Origin: Lysobacter stagni
GTDB lineage: Bacteria; Pseudomonadota; Gammaproteobacteria; Xanthomonadales; Xanthomonadaceae
Length of the DNA stretch: 64,000 nt
Assembly: GCF_030053425.1 (NCBI RefSeq)
Contig: NZ_JASGBI010000001.1
Coordinates: 2,922,001-2,986,000, forward strand
Direction: 5' to 3'
Made by a program: the position numbers and the translations under genes. This document shows, piece by piece, positions 1 through 8,158 of this stretch. Each line of letters begins with the position of its first letter. The first letter of the stretch is position 1. Under the pieces are notes generated by a model, which was given only the letters and a program-made list of their open reading frames with translations, searched no databases and was not told where the DNA came from.

Positions 1-381
1 CTTGGCGCGCAGGTGCGCAGAGAGGCGGGCCGTCAGCAGCAACGGGTGGACGGGCTTGGTGACGTAATCCACGGCACCTAGTTCGAGCCCGCGCGCCTGC
101 TCGCGGACATCGTCCATCGTCGTGAGGAAGATCACCGGCAACTCGCGCGTGGCCTCGTCCTCCTTCAGGCGCTTGCAGACGTCGAACCCGGTGCAATCCG
201 GCAGCATGATGTCGAGCAGCACGATGTCTGGCAGATCGCGTTGCAGCAGATCGAACGCCGCGCTTCCGGATTCCGCCGTCAGTACGCGGTACGACGAGGA
301 AAGGAGCTCTTCCAGGAGCAGGCGGATGACAGGATTGTCATCCACCACCAGCACCGTCGCCCTCGTGTCGATGCCTTCCAT
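1..381 (-). CDS. Response regulator, receiver domain (3' end outside window)
   Basis: The reading frame opens at an ATG on the complement of 381 and runs off the left edge, so only the first 127 codons are visible. They form a CheY-like receiver domain: LVVDDN near residue 11, LLDIMLPD with the phosphorylatable Asp near residue 57, a conserved Thr region (FLTTMDD) and the TKP lysine near residue 110. The output domain is not in the window. Continuation past the receiver fits a PleD/HD-GYP or histidine-kinase-linked regulator, but this cannot be seen. It is divergent from pgaA. PgaCD is controlled by cyclic-di-GMP in other bacteria, so a signalling link is possible but is inference. Confidence 0.85.
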   Translation of the reverse strand, partial: MEGIDTRATVLVVDDNPVIRLLLEELLSSSYRVLTAESGSAAFDLLQRDLPDIVLLDIMLPDCTGFDVCKRLKEDEATRELPVIFLTTMDDVREQARGLELGAVDYVTKPVHPLLLTARLSAHLRAK

Positions 382-555
382 GTGTCGGTCTCCGCGCCTG
401 CCGGGAGCCGGTCGCGCTCGCTGGGCCGATGCTCTCCCTGTGGCGTAAAGGACGCGTGAAACCGTCGCGCCGACGGCGGGCTGCACTCACCCTCCTTTCA
501 CCCTGCGAGGGGAGACTTCGATCACCCTCGCGCCGACGGGTCTGCATCCCGCGCT

Positions 556-2571
556 GTGACCGTCACTCGAACAGTTGCGTCGTGCCTGACGGCAGCCTGC
601 CTGTGCGCCGTCACGCCATCGCACGCGCGCGATCCGGCCGAGACCGCGCGGCAACTGACGCAGGAAGGCCGCGTCGCGCTGCACTCGGGCGACCGTTTCC
701 TGGCACTTCGGAAATTCGCGATGGCACACGAGCTGCAGCCGGCGGATCCGGACATCCAGCGCGCCATGGCCGATGTACTGATGGAAATGGGGGCGCCGCA
801 GGGCGCGGCACGGCTCCTGCCGTCATCAGGTTTGGGCGTTCCTGCCCGCCAGGCCGCCGAGCAGGTGCGTTGGGCGACGCAGGTGAACGACCCCGACCCC
901 GCGCGCCATTTCGACGCGACCGATGCCGCCATCGCCCGCCTGCAATCCCTCATCGTGCAGGCGCGCGCGTTGCAGCCACCGGACCCGGGGCTGGTGCGCA
1001 GACTGCAAGGCGACATGGTGGTTGCGCTGCGCGATCGCGAGCGGTGGAACGACACCGTGATGCTCGCCGACGAGTTGCAGCAGACGGCCCCGTTGCCTTC
1101 GTACGTGCGCCAGGCACAGGCCGACGCCCTGCTCGCACTGCGACGTCCCCAGGAGGCGCTGGTCGCATACGAGGAGGTCCTCGCAACGGACCCTGCTTCC
1201 CGCGACGCGCGCGTGGGCCTGTTCTATGCACAGGTCGAGAGCGAGGACTTCGCCTCGGCCTTCGCCACTGCCGACACACTCGCCGCGCAGGGCGCACCCC
1301 AGCGCCGCATCGGCGTCTCCGTCGTGGCGCAACCCGATTCCGATTGGCTCGATGCGCAGGTGCTGCGTGCGCAGGCGCGCCGTTACGGGGACATGCCGAC
1401 GCAGGCGTGGAACATGCTGCACCCGCTCGCCGATGCGGCACCGGCCGCGGCGTACCTGCGCGTCGAACAGGGCGAAATCGCGGCCGCACGCGGCTGGCCA
1501 CGCCTGGCACACGAGGAGGCTCTTATCGCATGGAGCCTGGCGCCATCCGCACCCGGCATCCAGCTGGAACTCGCGCAGGCGGAATGGCGGCGGCGCTATT
1601 GGGACAGCGCGGACCGACGCGTTCGCGAAGCAGCCGTTCTGCGGCCGGATAATCCACGTGTACAGAGCATGCTGGCCGATATCGAAGCGCACCACGACGC
1701 ACAGTCGCTAGTGTCGTTCGAACCACGCCAGGCCGATGGCGGCGGACGTAACGCGCCCGGTGATGGCATGCGGGGGACGGTGCGAATCTACTCTCCGCCG
1801 CTTGCCGAGCGATGGCGCCTGCTGGCCGCCGCCGAACGGGAGGTCGATCGACCCGAAGGCGAGAAGTTGACTCGCGACCGTTACGGCGCTGGCATCGAAG
1901 GACGTTGGCCGGACGTGACCTTCGAACTGGTGGGATGGGACAACCGCGGCCTGCTGGACCACGGCGGTGCCGATGCCAGCCTGCAATGGCAACCGGACGA
2001 CCACTGGACCTTGCACGGCGCATTGCAGGCGTTCTCCGCCGACACGCCGCTGCGCGCCGTGCAGGCGGGCGTGCGCGCCGATGCGGCCGCGGTGGGGGCG
2101 ACGTACGCATGGGACGACGAGCGCGTCGCCTCCCTGTCGCTGACGACGATGGACTTCACCGATGGCAATCGCCGCTGGCAGGCGACGCTGGACTACGCCG
2201 CGGCGGTGGTCGTCCGGCCGCGTCTCAGCGTGCTGCTCCGCCCTGCGCTCTACGCATCGCGCAATTCGCTGCGCGACGCACCGTACTTCAATCCTGAGCG
2301 CGACGCCTCGCTCAGCCTCGCGGCCGATGTCCGCCACCTGATCTGGCGAAGCTACGAACGGAGCCTGCGCCAGCGACTGGTGGCGACGGTCGGCGGCTAC
2401 CGGCAATCCGGCTTCGGCAGCGACATCGTGGGTGGCCTGGCGTACTCGCAGACCTACGCTCACACGCCACGCACCGAATGGGAATACGGCATCGCCTGGG
2501 CCCAGAACGTCTACGACGGCGATGCCGAGCGGTCATGGACCGCGTTCGTCCGGCTGGACCAGAGGTTCTAG
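556..2571 (+). CDS. pgaA: PgaA-like outer-membrane PNAG export porin
   Basis: This 671-residue protein is the predicted outer-membrane secretin-like porin that exports poly-beta-1,6-N-acetylglucosamine. A signal peptide of about 24 residues ends in SHA. The N-terminal half shows TPR-like helical repeats (ALHSGDRFLALRKFAMAHELQPADPDIQRA style) and the C-terminal part shows beta-barrel strands ending in an aromatic residue (VRLDQRF). The start is a GTG; no other in-frame start was found upstream back to about 490. It is shorter than E. coli PgaA (about 807 residues). It leads a tight pgaABCD operon, with three bases to pgaB. Identity rests largely on this operon context plus the TPR-barrel layout. 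Confidence 0.85.
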   Translation: MTVTRTVASCLTAACLCAVTPSHARDPAETARQLTQEGRVALHSGDRFLALRKFAMAHELQPADPDIQRAMADVLMEMGAPQGAARLLPSSGLGVPARQAAEQVRWATQVNDPDPARHFDATDAAIARLQSLIVQARALQPPDPGLVRRLQGDMVVALRDRERWNDTVMLADELQQTAPLPSYVRQAQADALLALRRPQEALVAYEEVLATDPASRDARVGLFYAQVESEDFASAFATADTLAAQGAPQRRIGVSVVAQPDSDWLDAQVLRAQARRYGDMPTQAWNMLHPLADAAPAAAYLRVEQGEIAAARGWPRLAHEEALIAWSLAPSAPGIQLELAQAEWRRRYWDSADRRVREAAVLRPDNPRVQSMLADIEAHHDAQSLVSFEPRQADGGGRNAPGDGMRGTVRIYSPPLAERWRLLAAAEREVDRPEGEKLTRDRYGAGIEGRWPDVTFELVGWDNRGLLDHGGADASLQWQPDDHWTLHGALQAFSADTPLRAVQAGVRADAAAVGATYAWDDERVASLSLTTMDFTDGNRRWQATLDYAAAVVVRPRLSVLLRPALYASRNSLRDAPYFNPERDASLSLAADVRHLIWRSYERSLRQRLVATVGGYRQSGFGSDIVGGLAYSQTYAHTPRTEWEYGIAWAQNVYDGDAERSWTAFVRLDQRF

Positions 2572-2574
2572 GCG

Positions 2575-4308
2575 ATGAAGCGAATGCGATCAACGATCTA
2601 CTGGATATGCATGCTGCTGTCGCTGGCGACCGTCAGCGCCAACGCGATGGCGCAGGCGCCCCAGCGCTTCGTGTCCATCGCGCTGCACGACGTGGTCGAT
2701 ACGCCAGCGGAACTCGACGGCGACAGCGTGACCAGCGACCGCCTCGTCGCGCTGTTCGAATGGCTCGCCGGCAACGGTTGGACGGCGATTTCGCTGGACG
2801 ACATCGAGCGCGCGCGACAGGGTATCCAGCCCCTCCCCCCTCGCGCGGTGCTGCTGACCGCGGACGACGGTCGCCGCAGTCTGTACACGCGCGTGTATCC
2901 GCTCGCACTGGCCTACCGTACGCCCATCGTGGCGGCACTCGTCGGTGAATGGATGGACACGCCGGAGGACGGAACGATCGCATACGGCCCTCAGCGTCTT
3001 CCGCGTTCGGCGTTCATCACCTGGGAGCAGGCCCGTGAGATGCAGGCATCCGGGCTCGTGGAGTTCGCCTCGCACAGCCATGCGCTGCACGATGTGGTGA
3101 TCGCGAACCCACAGGGCAACCCGCTGCCGGCGGCGCAGAACCTGCGGTACGCAGATGGTCGCTACGAAGGCGTCGCCGCGTTCCGCTCGCGCATCGGCAA
3201 TGACCTTACCGTTTCGCGCGATCGCATACGGCAGGAGTTGGGAGCGGCGCCGCGCGCGATCGTCTGGCCTTACGGGCGCTACAACCAGGACGGGCTCGAC
3301 GCCGCCACCGCGGCGGGATTCCGCTACGCGCTGACGCTGACACCTGCGCCGGCCGACGCGACACGGCCGTTGGAAATCGGCCGTTTCCTGCCTACCAGCG
3401 ATCCGACACTCGGCATCGTGGTAGCCAATCTTCGTTTCGAGGATCCGTGGCCGTCGGCGCGCCGCATCGTCGAAGTCGATCCCGCACAGCTGGTAGGTGC
3501 GGACACGCAGAACACCAACCAGAGACTCGGCCGGATCATCGATCGCCTGGTCAAGCTCGGCGCGACGCACGTGGTGCTGGACGCAGCGACACTGTCCGCC
3601 GACGGCCGCATCGTCAGCGCATGGTTCCCCAACTCGCATGTGCCCGTGCGCGACGACGTGCTGTCCCGCTTCTCCGCGCAGATGCATTCACGTGCGGGCG
3701 TGGACGTGGTGGTGCGCCTGCCGCACGCCGCCGTGCTGCGCACGCTCGGCGACCGTCAACGGGCATTGGCGCTCTATGGCGAGCTCGCCGCGCACGTGCC
3801 GTTCGAGGCGCTGCTGCTAGAGGACGTGCCTGCATTGGGCGACGACATGGCCCGCGCGAGCGATGCGCCGTGGGATGTGCGCCGCCGTCGCGAGGCCAGT
3901 GCGACGTCGGCCTGGCCGCATGCCGATGCATTCGCACTGGAAGCATTCCGCGTGGCCGAACGGGCGAGACCCGAGCTGGCCCTGTACTGGCTGGCGCCGC
4001 CGACGCACCGGCTCGACCAGCCCTCTGCCCTGGCCGACGTCACACTGGTCCCGCGCGCCGTGAACGTCCCACCGGGCGACATTCCTCCCCTCCATGTCCC
4101 GTTGTCGCGACGCATCGGCGTGTGGTGGACATTGCCCTCGCCTGCGGACGCACGCGTGCTCGTGTCCGCCATCCGCGCGTACCAGATTCGTGGTGGCACG
4201 GTGTTCGGCTGGCGTCCGGACGATCCGGCAGCCGATATGCCCATGGCAGCCGCCGTCGCACCCGCGTTCTCGTCGCGCGAAGCGCCAGGTCCTGGAGTGG
4301 TGCCATGA
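2575..4308 (+). CDS. pgaB: PgaB-like poly-GlcNAc N-deacetylase
   Basis: This 577-residue periplasmic enzyme should partly de-N-acetylate PNAG before export. A cleavable signal ends near ANAMA, with no lipobox cysteine, so unlike E. coli PgaB it is probably not a lipoprotein. The N-terminal polysaccharide deacetylase (NodB) domain keeps the metal/catalytic set: ALHD, an ADDG motif in place of the usual FDDG, and ASHSHALH carrying two His five residues apart. The C-terminal half aligns with the PgaB glycoside-hydrolase-like domain up to about residue 400. It then diverges, and the whole protein is about 95 residues shorter than E. coli PgaB. The E. coli HDD motif region reads LEDV here. The gene overlaps pgaC by four bases. 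Confidence 0.88.
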   Translation: MKRMRSTIYWICMLLSLATVSANAMAQAPQRFVSIALHDVVDTPAELDGDSVTSDRLVALFEWLAGNGWTAISLDDIERARQGIQPLPPRAVLLTADDGRRSLYTRVYPLALAYRTPIVAALVGEWMDTPEDGTIAYGPQRLPRSAFITWEQAREMQASGLVEFASHSHALHDVVIANPQGNPLPAAQNLRYADGRYEGVAAFRSRIGNDLTVSRDRIRQELGAAPRAIVWPYGRYNQDGLDAATAAGFRYALTLTPAPADATRPLEIGRFLPTSDPTLGIVVANLRFEDPWPSARRIVEVDPAQLVGADTQNTNQRLGRIIDRLVKLGATHVVLDAATLSADGRIVSAWFPNSHVPVRDDVLSRFSAQMHSRAGVDVVVRLPHAAVLRTLGDRQRALALYGELAAHVPFEALLLEDVPALGDDMARASDAPWDVRRRREASATSAWPHADAFALEAFRVAERARPELALYWLAPPTHRLDQPSALADVTLVPRAVNVPPGDIPPLHVPLSRRIGVWWTLPSPADARVLVSAIRAYQIRGGTVFGWRPDDPAADMPMAAAVAPAFSSREAPGPGVVP

Positions 4309-5555
4309 CATGGTCCGCGTTCGAGCTGGCCTTGGCCATCCTGTGCTTCGGTTATCCCTTCGTGATGGCGTGGTACTGGGCGCTCGGCGGAATCATGTTC
4401 CATTGGCTGCGCGAACGCGGTGAGCCCGATGTCGACTCGCCTCCGCCGCTGCATTTCTACCCGCCCATCACCGTGCTCGTGCCGTGCCACAACGAAGAGC
4501 ACCAGGTGGAGGAAACGTTCGCTGCGCTGGACAACGTCATCTATCCAGAATTCGAAGTCGTGGCCATCGATGACGGCTCCAGCGACGCGACGGCCGAACG
4601 CCTGGACGCGCTGGTGGCACGCTACCGGCGGATGCGCGTGGTCCACCTCGCCCAGAATGCAGGCAAGGCCACGGCAATGAACGTTGGCGTGCTCGCGGCC
4701 CGGCACGAACTGGTCGTGTGCATCGATGGCGATACGCTGATCGATCCCCACGCGCTGACGTGGTTCGTCCGTCGCTTCCAGAACAATCCGCTGCTCGGCG
4801 GTATCACCGGAAATCCGCGCATACGCAACCGCACCACGCTGATCGGCCGTCTGCAGGTGGGCGAGTTCTCCAGCATCGTCGGCCTGATCAAACGCGCGCA
4901 GAACATCTACGGATCGCTGTTCACGGCATCGGGGGCAATCTGCGCGTATCGCAAGCGCGCACTGCGGGACGCGGGCTGGTGGTCCTCACGAACGCTCACC
5001 GACGACGTGGATCTCAGCTGGCGCCTGCAGATGGCGGGCTGGTACATGGCATTCGAACCCAAGGCGTTGGCCTGGATCCTCACCCCCGAGACGCTGGGCG
5101 GACTGTGGCGTCAGCGACTGCGCTGGAGCGAGGGCGGATCCAGCGTCGCACTGAATGCCACGCCGCAACTGCTCAGTGGTCGCGGCCTGCGCATGTGGCC
5201 GATCTGGTTCAACTGGCTGGTATCGATCGCATGGGCCTACGCGATCGTCGTGATGTTGACGGCGGGCCTGCTGCACGCGCTGGGATTTGGCAAGACCTTC
5301 GGGCTGCAGGGCATCGGCTTCCTGCCCGGGGATTTCGGAATCATCCTGGCCATTCACTACCTGATGCAGGCGTTCCTGGCCGCCGCGCTTGACCGCCGCT
5401 ACGAGCATGGCGTGATGCGTACGCTGTTCTGGGTGGTGTGGTATCCACTGGTGTTCTGGGTGTTGCAGGCGGCGACCTCCGTGATCGGCCTGCCGCGCGC
5501 CTTGCTGCGTCGACGCGATGGGCGCTGGATCAGCCCTGACCGGGGGCTCCGCTGA
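4305..5555 (+). CDS. pgaC: PgaC poly-GlcNAc synthase, GT2 family
   Basis: This is a 416-residue inner-membrane processive glycosyltransferase that polymerises UDP-GlcNAc. N-terminal membrane segments precede a GT2 catalytic domain with CHNEE, DDGSSD, DGDT (DxD-type metal site), TDDVDLSW and the processive QRLRW motif. At least three C-terminal membrane helices follow. An open frame extends far upstream, but the start is placed at 4305, where ATG overlaps the pgaB stop and the family-typical N-terminus begins. It acts with PgaD, and in E. coli the PgaCD pair is activated by cyclic-di-GMP. Confidence 0.95.
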   Translation: MTWSAFELALAILCFGYPFVMAWYWALGGIMFHWLRERGEPDVDSPPPLHFYPPITVLVPCHNEEHQVEETFAALDNVIYPEFEVVAIDDGSSDATAERLDALVARYRRMRVVHLAQNAGKATAMNVGVLAARHELVVCIDGDTLIDPHALTWFVRRFQNNPLLGGITGNPRIRNRTTLIGRLQVGEFSSIVGLIKRAQNIYGSLFTASGAICAYRKRALRDAGWWSSRTLTDDVDLSWRLQMAGWYMAFEPKALAWILTPETLGGLWRQRLRWSEGGSSVALNATPQLLSGRGLRMWPIWFNWLVSIAWAYAIVVMLTAGLLHALGFGKTFGLQGIGFLPGDFGIILAIHYLMQAFLAAALDRRYEHGVMRTLFWVVWYPLVFWVLQAATSVIGLPRALLRRRDGRWISPDRGLR

Positions 5556-6013
5556 TGCGGTGGCCTCCTCTCATCGAGCAGGCGGACCTGCCGTTGTGGG
5601 CCAGGATCCGCGACACCGCGCTCACCGTGCTGGTGTGGGGCCTGCTGGCCTGGCTGCTGAAGGACGGGCTTCTCGTCCTGTTCTATGCGCTGCTCGACAC
5701 CGTGGGCATCGGGCACCCGCCACCGCCATGGACGCGCGGTAGGCTGCTGCGGATCCTCGTTCCCTTCATGACTCTGGTCGCGTTCCTGATGGCATGGCTG
5801 GTGGCCTTCTCCATCGCGCGGTGGAAGTTGCTGACCGACACACGCGATTCGAGCACGCAGCCCGGTCCGCTGCCCCTCGAAGAGCAGGAGCAGGCGTTCG
5901 GTGTGCCTCCCGCATCGCGCATCCAGCTGCAGCAATCGCGCATTGTCACGGTGTCCGTGGGCACGGACATGCGCGAGCTGCGCGTGCAGGAACGCACGCC
6001 GCGCGACGCCTGA
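5555..6013 (+). CDS. pgaD: PgaD-like accessory membrane protein
   Basis: This 152-residue protein has two strongly hydrophobic segments (about residues 22-48 and 66-88) and a soluble basic/acidic tail, the layout of PgaD, the small partner of the PgaC synthase. The start codon shares one base with the pgaC stop (TGATG), which implies translational coupling. PgaD sequences are poorly conserved, so the assignment relies on size, topology and position as fourth gene of the operon. No terminator is evident in the 54 bases before the convergent gene at 6068. Confidence 0.8.
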   Translation: MRWPPLIEQADLPLWARIRDTALTVLVWGLLAWLLKDGLLVLFYALLDTVGIGHPPPPWTRGRLLRILVPFMTLVAFLMAWLVAFSIARWKLLTDTRDSSTQPGPLPLEEQEQAFGVPPASRIQLQQSRIVTVSVGTDMRELRVQERTPRDA

Positions 6014-6067
6014 AACGGGGCGTCGCGTCGGCGGCTCCGGAGGGCGGCCCTGCCCAGCTCCGTCCGG

Positions 6068-6475
6068 TCAACCGCCAGACTTCGCCGCCTGCAAGTGACG
6101 AATACCCGTGTATGCGGCGGCAACCAGTTGCCTGAGTGCCATCGCATCCACGTCCTGTCCCGGCCTCAGCTTCACATGCCGCATGAATTTCCCGCTGCCT
6201 TCAAGCAGGCGCTGCGGATCATCCAGCTCGGGCCCGAGGAAGAAGCCAACATTGACGTGATGGGTGAATGCATTCACGTATCCGAACGCCGCATCGCCGA
6301 CGCATGCCGTCGGATGTCCATCGTGCAGCAGCTCCCGAACGTCGTCGCCACAACCGCGCATGACCTCGAACCACTCCTGCGCGATGGAGCCCAGCGGCCC
6401 GGTGTGTCGCCGCATCCAGTCATCGACCGCCGGATCCCGCTTCACGGCGCTCGGAAATCGCATCAGCCGGCTCAT
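6068..6475 (-). CDS. DUF1801-type small protein
   Basis: This 135-residue soluble protein matches the DUF1801/YdhG-like pattern, including a conserved segment around AFGYVNAFTHHVNVGFFLGPEL followed by GSGKFMRHVKLR. The function is unknown. The start is set at 6475 because a GGGAGG ribosome site lies a few bases upstream; a frame open to 6535 lacks that support and would run through a decayed copy of the local repeat. It is convergent with pgaD and is the last minus-strand gene of the repeat-rich patch. Confidence 0.75.
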   Translation of the reverse strand: MSRLMRFPSAVKRDPAVDDWMRRHTGPLGSIAQEWFEVMRGCGDDVRELLHDGHPTACVGDAAFGYVNAFTHHVNVGFFLGPELDDPQRLLEGSGKFMRHVKLRPGQDVDAMALRQLVAAAYTGIRHLQAAKSGG

Positions 6476-6477
6476 GA

Positions 6478-6669
6478 CTACCTCCCAGAAGCGGACATCG
6501 CTCGCCTGTCCGACAGCTGATCCAAACCGCACCACGAAGCGGCCTCGACCTGGACAGTGTCAGGAGTGGCCTTCGGAAAGACCGAGTGCCACTTGCCCAG
6601 GCGACAGCGGCCTTGCACTCGTTGACGGAATTCTTCCGGCTCCAAGGCAGGCAACGCTTTTCCCCTCAT
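6478..6669 (-). other. Doubtful 63-codon open frame
   Basis: The open frame begins with MRGKALPALEPEEF. It has no convincing ribosome site, and its last codons run through a decayed repeat copy (6487-6520). It may be a short cassette gene or chance. It is listed because the 318-base stretch 6476-6794 holds nothing else apart from the repeat copies at 6487-6520 and 6700-6770. Confidence 0.2.
6487..6520. repeat. Decayed copy of the dispersed double-hairpin repeat
   Basis: The bases AGAAGCGGACATCGC, then a short spacer and TGTCCGAC, match the core of the repeat seen intact at 7861-7947. The loop side is missing. The copy sits directly upstream of the DUF1801 gene. Confidence 0.45.
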
Positions 6670-6699
6670 ACGGAGGGTGGGGTTAGACGCCTAGTCGAT

Positions 6700-6770
6700 G
6701 ACCGCTTTGGGTCGAAAGCGGACATTAGCACCCGCTCCTACCCCAATGTCCGCTATCGGCCAGCACGGCC
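6700..6770. repeat. Dispersed double-hairpin repeat, copy 1
   Basis: The first hairpin (CCGCTTT, loop GGGTCG, AAAGCGG) is intact. It is followed by a spacer and by TGTCCGCTATCGGCC, whose second arm has decayed. The copy lies just past the 3' end of the broken gene at 6795-7123, in the sense of that gene. Confidence 0.85.
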
Positions 6771-6794
6771 GCAATGCTGCGGGCAACCACCGAG

Positions 6795-7123
6795 CTATGC
6801 TTCATCTTCATCATCGAAATGGATGACACCAATCCCATCGGCTTGCAGCGGCCGAGTTGCACCTAAGGCTCCAGCTGCGCACCGCTCGTTGTAGTGCTCA
6901 ACCATCCGAGCAAGCGTATTGTTCAAGTAGATCACACTATCGAGCAGCTCATCAGGAAAATGCGGGTTGTCGATATTCCTCATCCATAGCTTCGCGTTAT
7001 CACTTGCGATGCTAGCCAAGGAAGCAGTGTGTCGCCATGCAGGCAAACTGCCGGCGCCCCTCTTGTGGGCAAGCGCACTATGGTGAGATTCGTTTCACAG
7101 CTCAGTATTTCGGCCTTCATCAT
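6795..7123 (-). pseudogene. Frameshifted small gene, possibly DUF6959-like
   Basis: Two adjacent frames look like halves of one protein of about 110 residues. The first starts at tandem ATGs (7123/7120) after an AGGGGAAG ribosome site and reads MMKAEILSCETNLTIVRL... to HGDTLLPWL. The second continues as SIASDNAKLWMRNID... with EHYNERC and ends at 6795. Joining them near 7012-7025 needs one extra base, so one base appears lost, by mutation or sequencing error. The VRLP...GDTL start and the EHYN helix recall DUF6959-type proteins; this is tentative. The base composition is visibly lower in GC than the flanks. Confidence 0.55.
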
Positions 7124-7147
7124 CACTTCCCCTTGGGTTCGAACTTG

Positions 7148-7170
7148 ATGCTCGGGCCAGAAGCGGACCT
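7148..7170. repeat. Decayed repeat copy between two short genes
   Basis: GGCCAGAAGCGGACCTCAT resembles the AAAGCGGACC arm of the copy at 9464-9532. It fills part of the gap between the gene at 7170-7484 and the broken gene at 6795-7123 and touches the stop codon of the former. Confidence 0.35.
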
Positions 7171-7484
7171 CATCCGCCAATGTGTTTCCGCACCTCATCG
7201 AGAGAACCGAAGTACGGATTTGAGTCCAAGGCCTTGGCCGTGTGCAGAGTTACCGCCAGCCGTCCGGCCTCGACAGCTTGTTCGAGGACGTAGGTCCCGC
7301 CGCCAACGAAATTTCCGGAGCGCTCTACAGGCTCGATAAAACGAGGGTCAAGGGCTGCTCCATTCTCATCCCAGAAGAGCCATCCGCCGGACTCGACGTC
7401 AATGCCTTCGCAGTAGTCCGTCAGCGCGGTCACGCTTGCGAACACATGAAGCATCAGATCATCGGTAGCGAGAGCGAAGTACAT
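7170..7484 (-). CDS. Unrecognised 104-residue protein
   Basis: No family was recognised. The protein is acidic and soluble-looking, with no signal peptide or membrane helix. It begins MYFALATDDLMLHVF and contains GGWLFWDENGAALDPRF. Proteins of this style (a short alpha/beta fold with a conserved WLFWDENG-like turn) are common as lone cassette genes. The ribosome site is weak. It is flanked by an intact repeat copy upstream (7498-7583) and a decayed one at its stop. Confidence 0.6.
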   Translation of the reverse strand: MYFALATDDLMLHVFASVTALTDYCEGIDVESGGWLFWDENGAALDPRFIEPVERSGNFVGGGTYVLEQAVEAGRLAVTLHTAKALDSNPYFGSLDEVRKHIGG

Positions 7485-7497
7485 TCTGGTAGTCCCG

Positions 7498-7583
7498 ATG
7501 TCTGCTTTGAGTCGAAAGCGGACATTAGCACCCGTCCCCGCCGGCTACCCTGCCCCAATGTCCGCTACCGGCAAGAAGCGGTG
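7498..7583. repeat. Dispersed double-hairpin repeat, copy 2
   Basis: This copy contains the first hairpin (CTGCTTT, GAGTCG, AAAGCGG), the ACATTAGCACC spacer start and ATGTCCGCTACCGGC. It fills almost the whole gap between the stop at 7586 and the start at 7484 of two same-strand short genes. Confidence 0.85.
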
Positions 7584-7585
7584 AT

Positions 7586-7846
7586 TTAGTAGTCATCAAT
7601 CGCTTCACCAGGACCAAGTGCCTGGCCGCCAAGCGTCATGTTGTTCACTTCGGACGCTTGTTGAATGTAGAACGTAATCTGGCCCATCCCACCGTCGCCA
7701 ACGCAATCGCTGGTGGCATGGAAGTGCTGATCCGGGTCGGCCTTGATCATTTGCAACGAGGCGATGAGTTGGTCGATGTCTTGGGCCGACAGCCCAATTT
7801 CAACCTCAACCCAACCGTTCTTCCAGTCTTCCAACGACGCTCTCAT
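7586..7846 (-). CDS. Unrecognised 86-residue acidic protein
   Basis: This small, acidic protein begins MRASLEDWKNGWVEVEIGLS. It has a central DPDQHFH segment and a GGMGQITFYIQ strand and ends GEAIDDY. This resembles a widespread class of one-domain hypothetical proteins with no assigned function; no domain name can be given with certainty. There is no signal peptide. It sits between two intact repeat copies (7498-7583 and 7861-7947), with the downstream copy beginning only three bases past its stop. Confidence 0.65.
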   Translation of the reverse strand: MRASLEDWKNGWVEVEIGLSAQDIDQLIASLQMIKADPDQHFHATSDCVGDGGMGQITFYIQQASEVNNMTLGGQALGPGEAIDDY

Positions 7847-7860
7847 CTATGCCGATCCAG

Positions 7861-7947
7861 TGTCCGCTTTGGGTCGAAAGCGGACATTAGCACCAGGTCC
7901 CGCTTTCCGCCCTGCCCCACTGTCCGCTATCGGCCATTAGCGGACGT
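7861..7947. repeat. Dispersed double-hairpin repeat, copy 3 (most complete)
   Basis: This is the best copy. Hairpin one is TGTCCGCTTT with loop GGGTCG and AAAGCGGACA. After a pyrimidine-rich spacer of about 33 bases, hairpin two is GTCCGCTA with loop TCGGCCAT and TAGCGGAC. Both stems are perfect. The repeat reads as RFGSKADIS-type peptides when translated, a motif seen in many spurious annotations of GC-rich proteobacteria. Confidence 0.9.
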
Positions 7948-8035
7948 CTGCGAACAGCTGCTTTTCGACCTCTGCGATGAAAGCCCGGACAGATGGATGC
8001 CGGCGCACCCACCGATCGCGTCGATCGCCCACGGG
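7937..8035 (-). pseudogene. Possible C-terminal remnant of a LysR-type regulator
   Basis: One minus-strand frame ends DRWVRRHPSVRAF followed by IAEVEKQLFADVR and a TAA supplied by the repeat itself. The HPSVRAF...tail is typical of LysR-type regulator C-termini. The frame is interrupted upstream and no DNA-binding domain is present. It lies between a repeat copy and a divergent metabolic gene, where a LysR gene would be expected. The evidence is thin. Confidence 0.25.
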
Positions 8036-8158
8036 TGCCCCCGGTCAATGCCTCACGCGGCCATCGCCCACCCGCCGTTGACGAACAGGGAGAGCCGCGC
8101 GTGGTTGCAATCCGGGCGCGGGGCTGCGACAACGACGGACCTCAGATCGGGTCCGACC

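Noticed and set aside
429..1652. Long open frame overlapping pgaA in another phase
   Set aside because: The translation is Arg/Ala/Gly/Pro-rich noise typical of shadow frames in high-GC DNA; the pgaA frame has the signal peptide and TPR pattern.
6680..6694. GTTAGAC/GCCTAG near repeat copy 1 as an integron attC core site
   Set aside because: Only one such core-like pair is seen, and it is outside the repeat hairpins. The other repeat copies lack it, so it was kept only as a remark in the array finding and not annotated as an attachment site.
7658..8158. N-terminal extension of the threonine synthase-like frame
   Set aside because: The extension runs through a repeat copy and gives RFGSKADIS-type sequence, known as spurious translation. 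The ATG at 8159 gives the family N-terminus.
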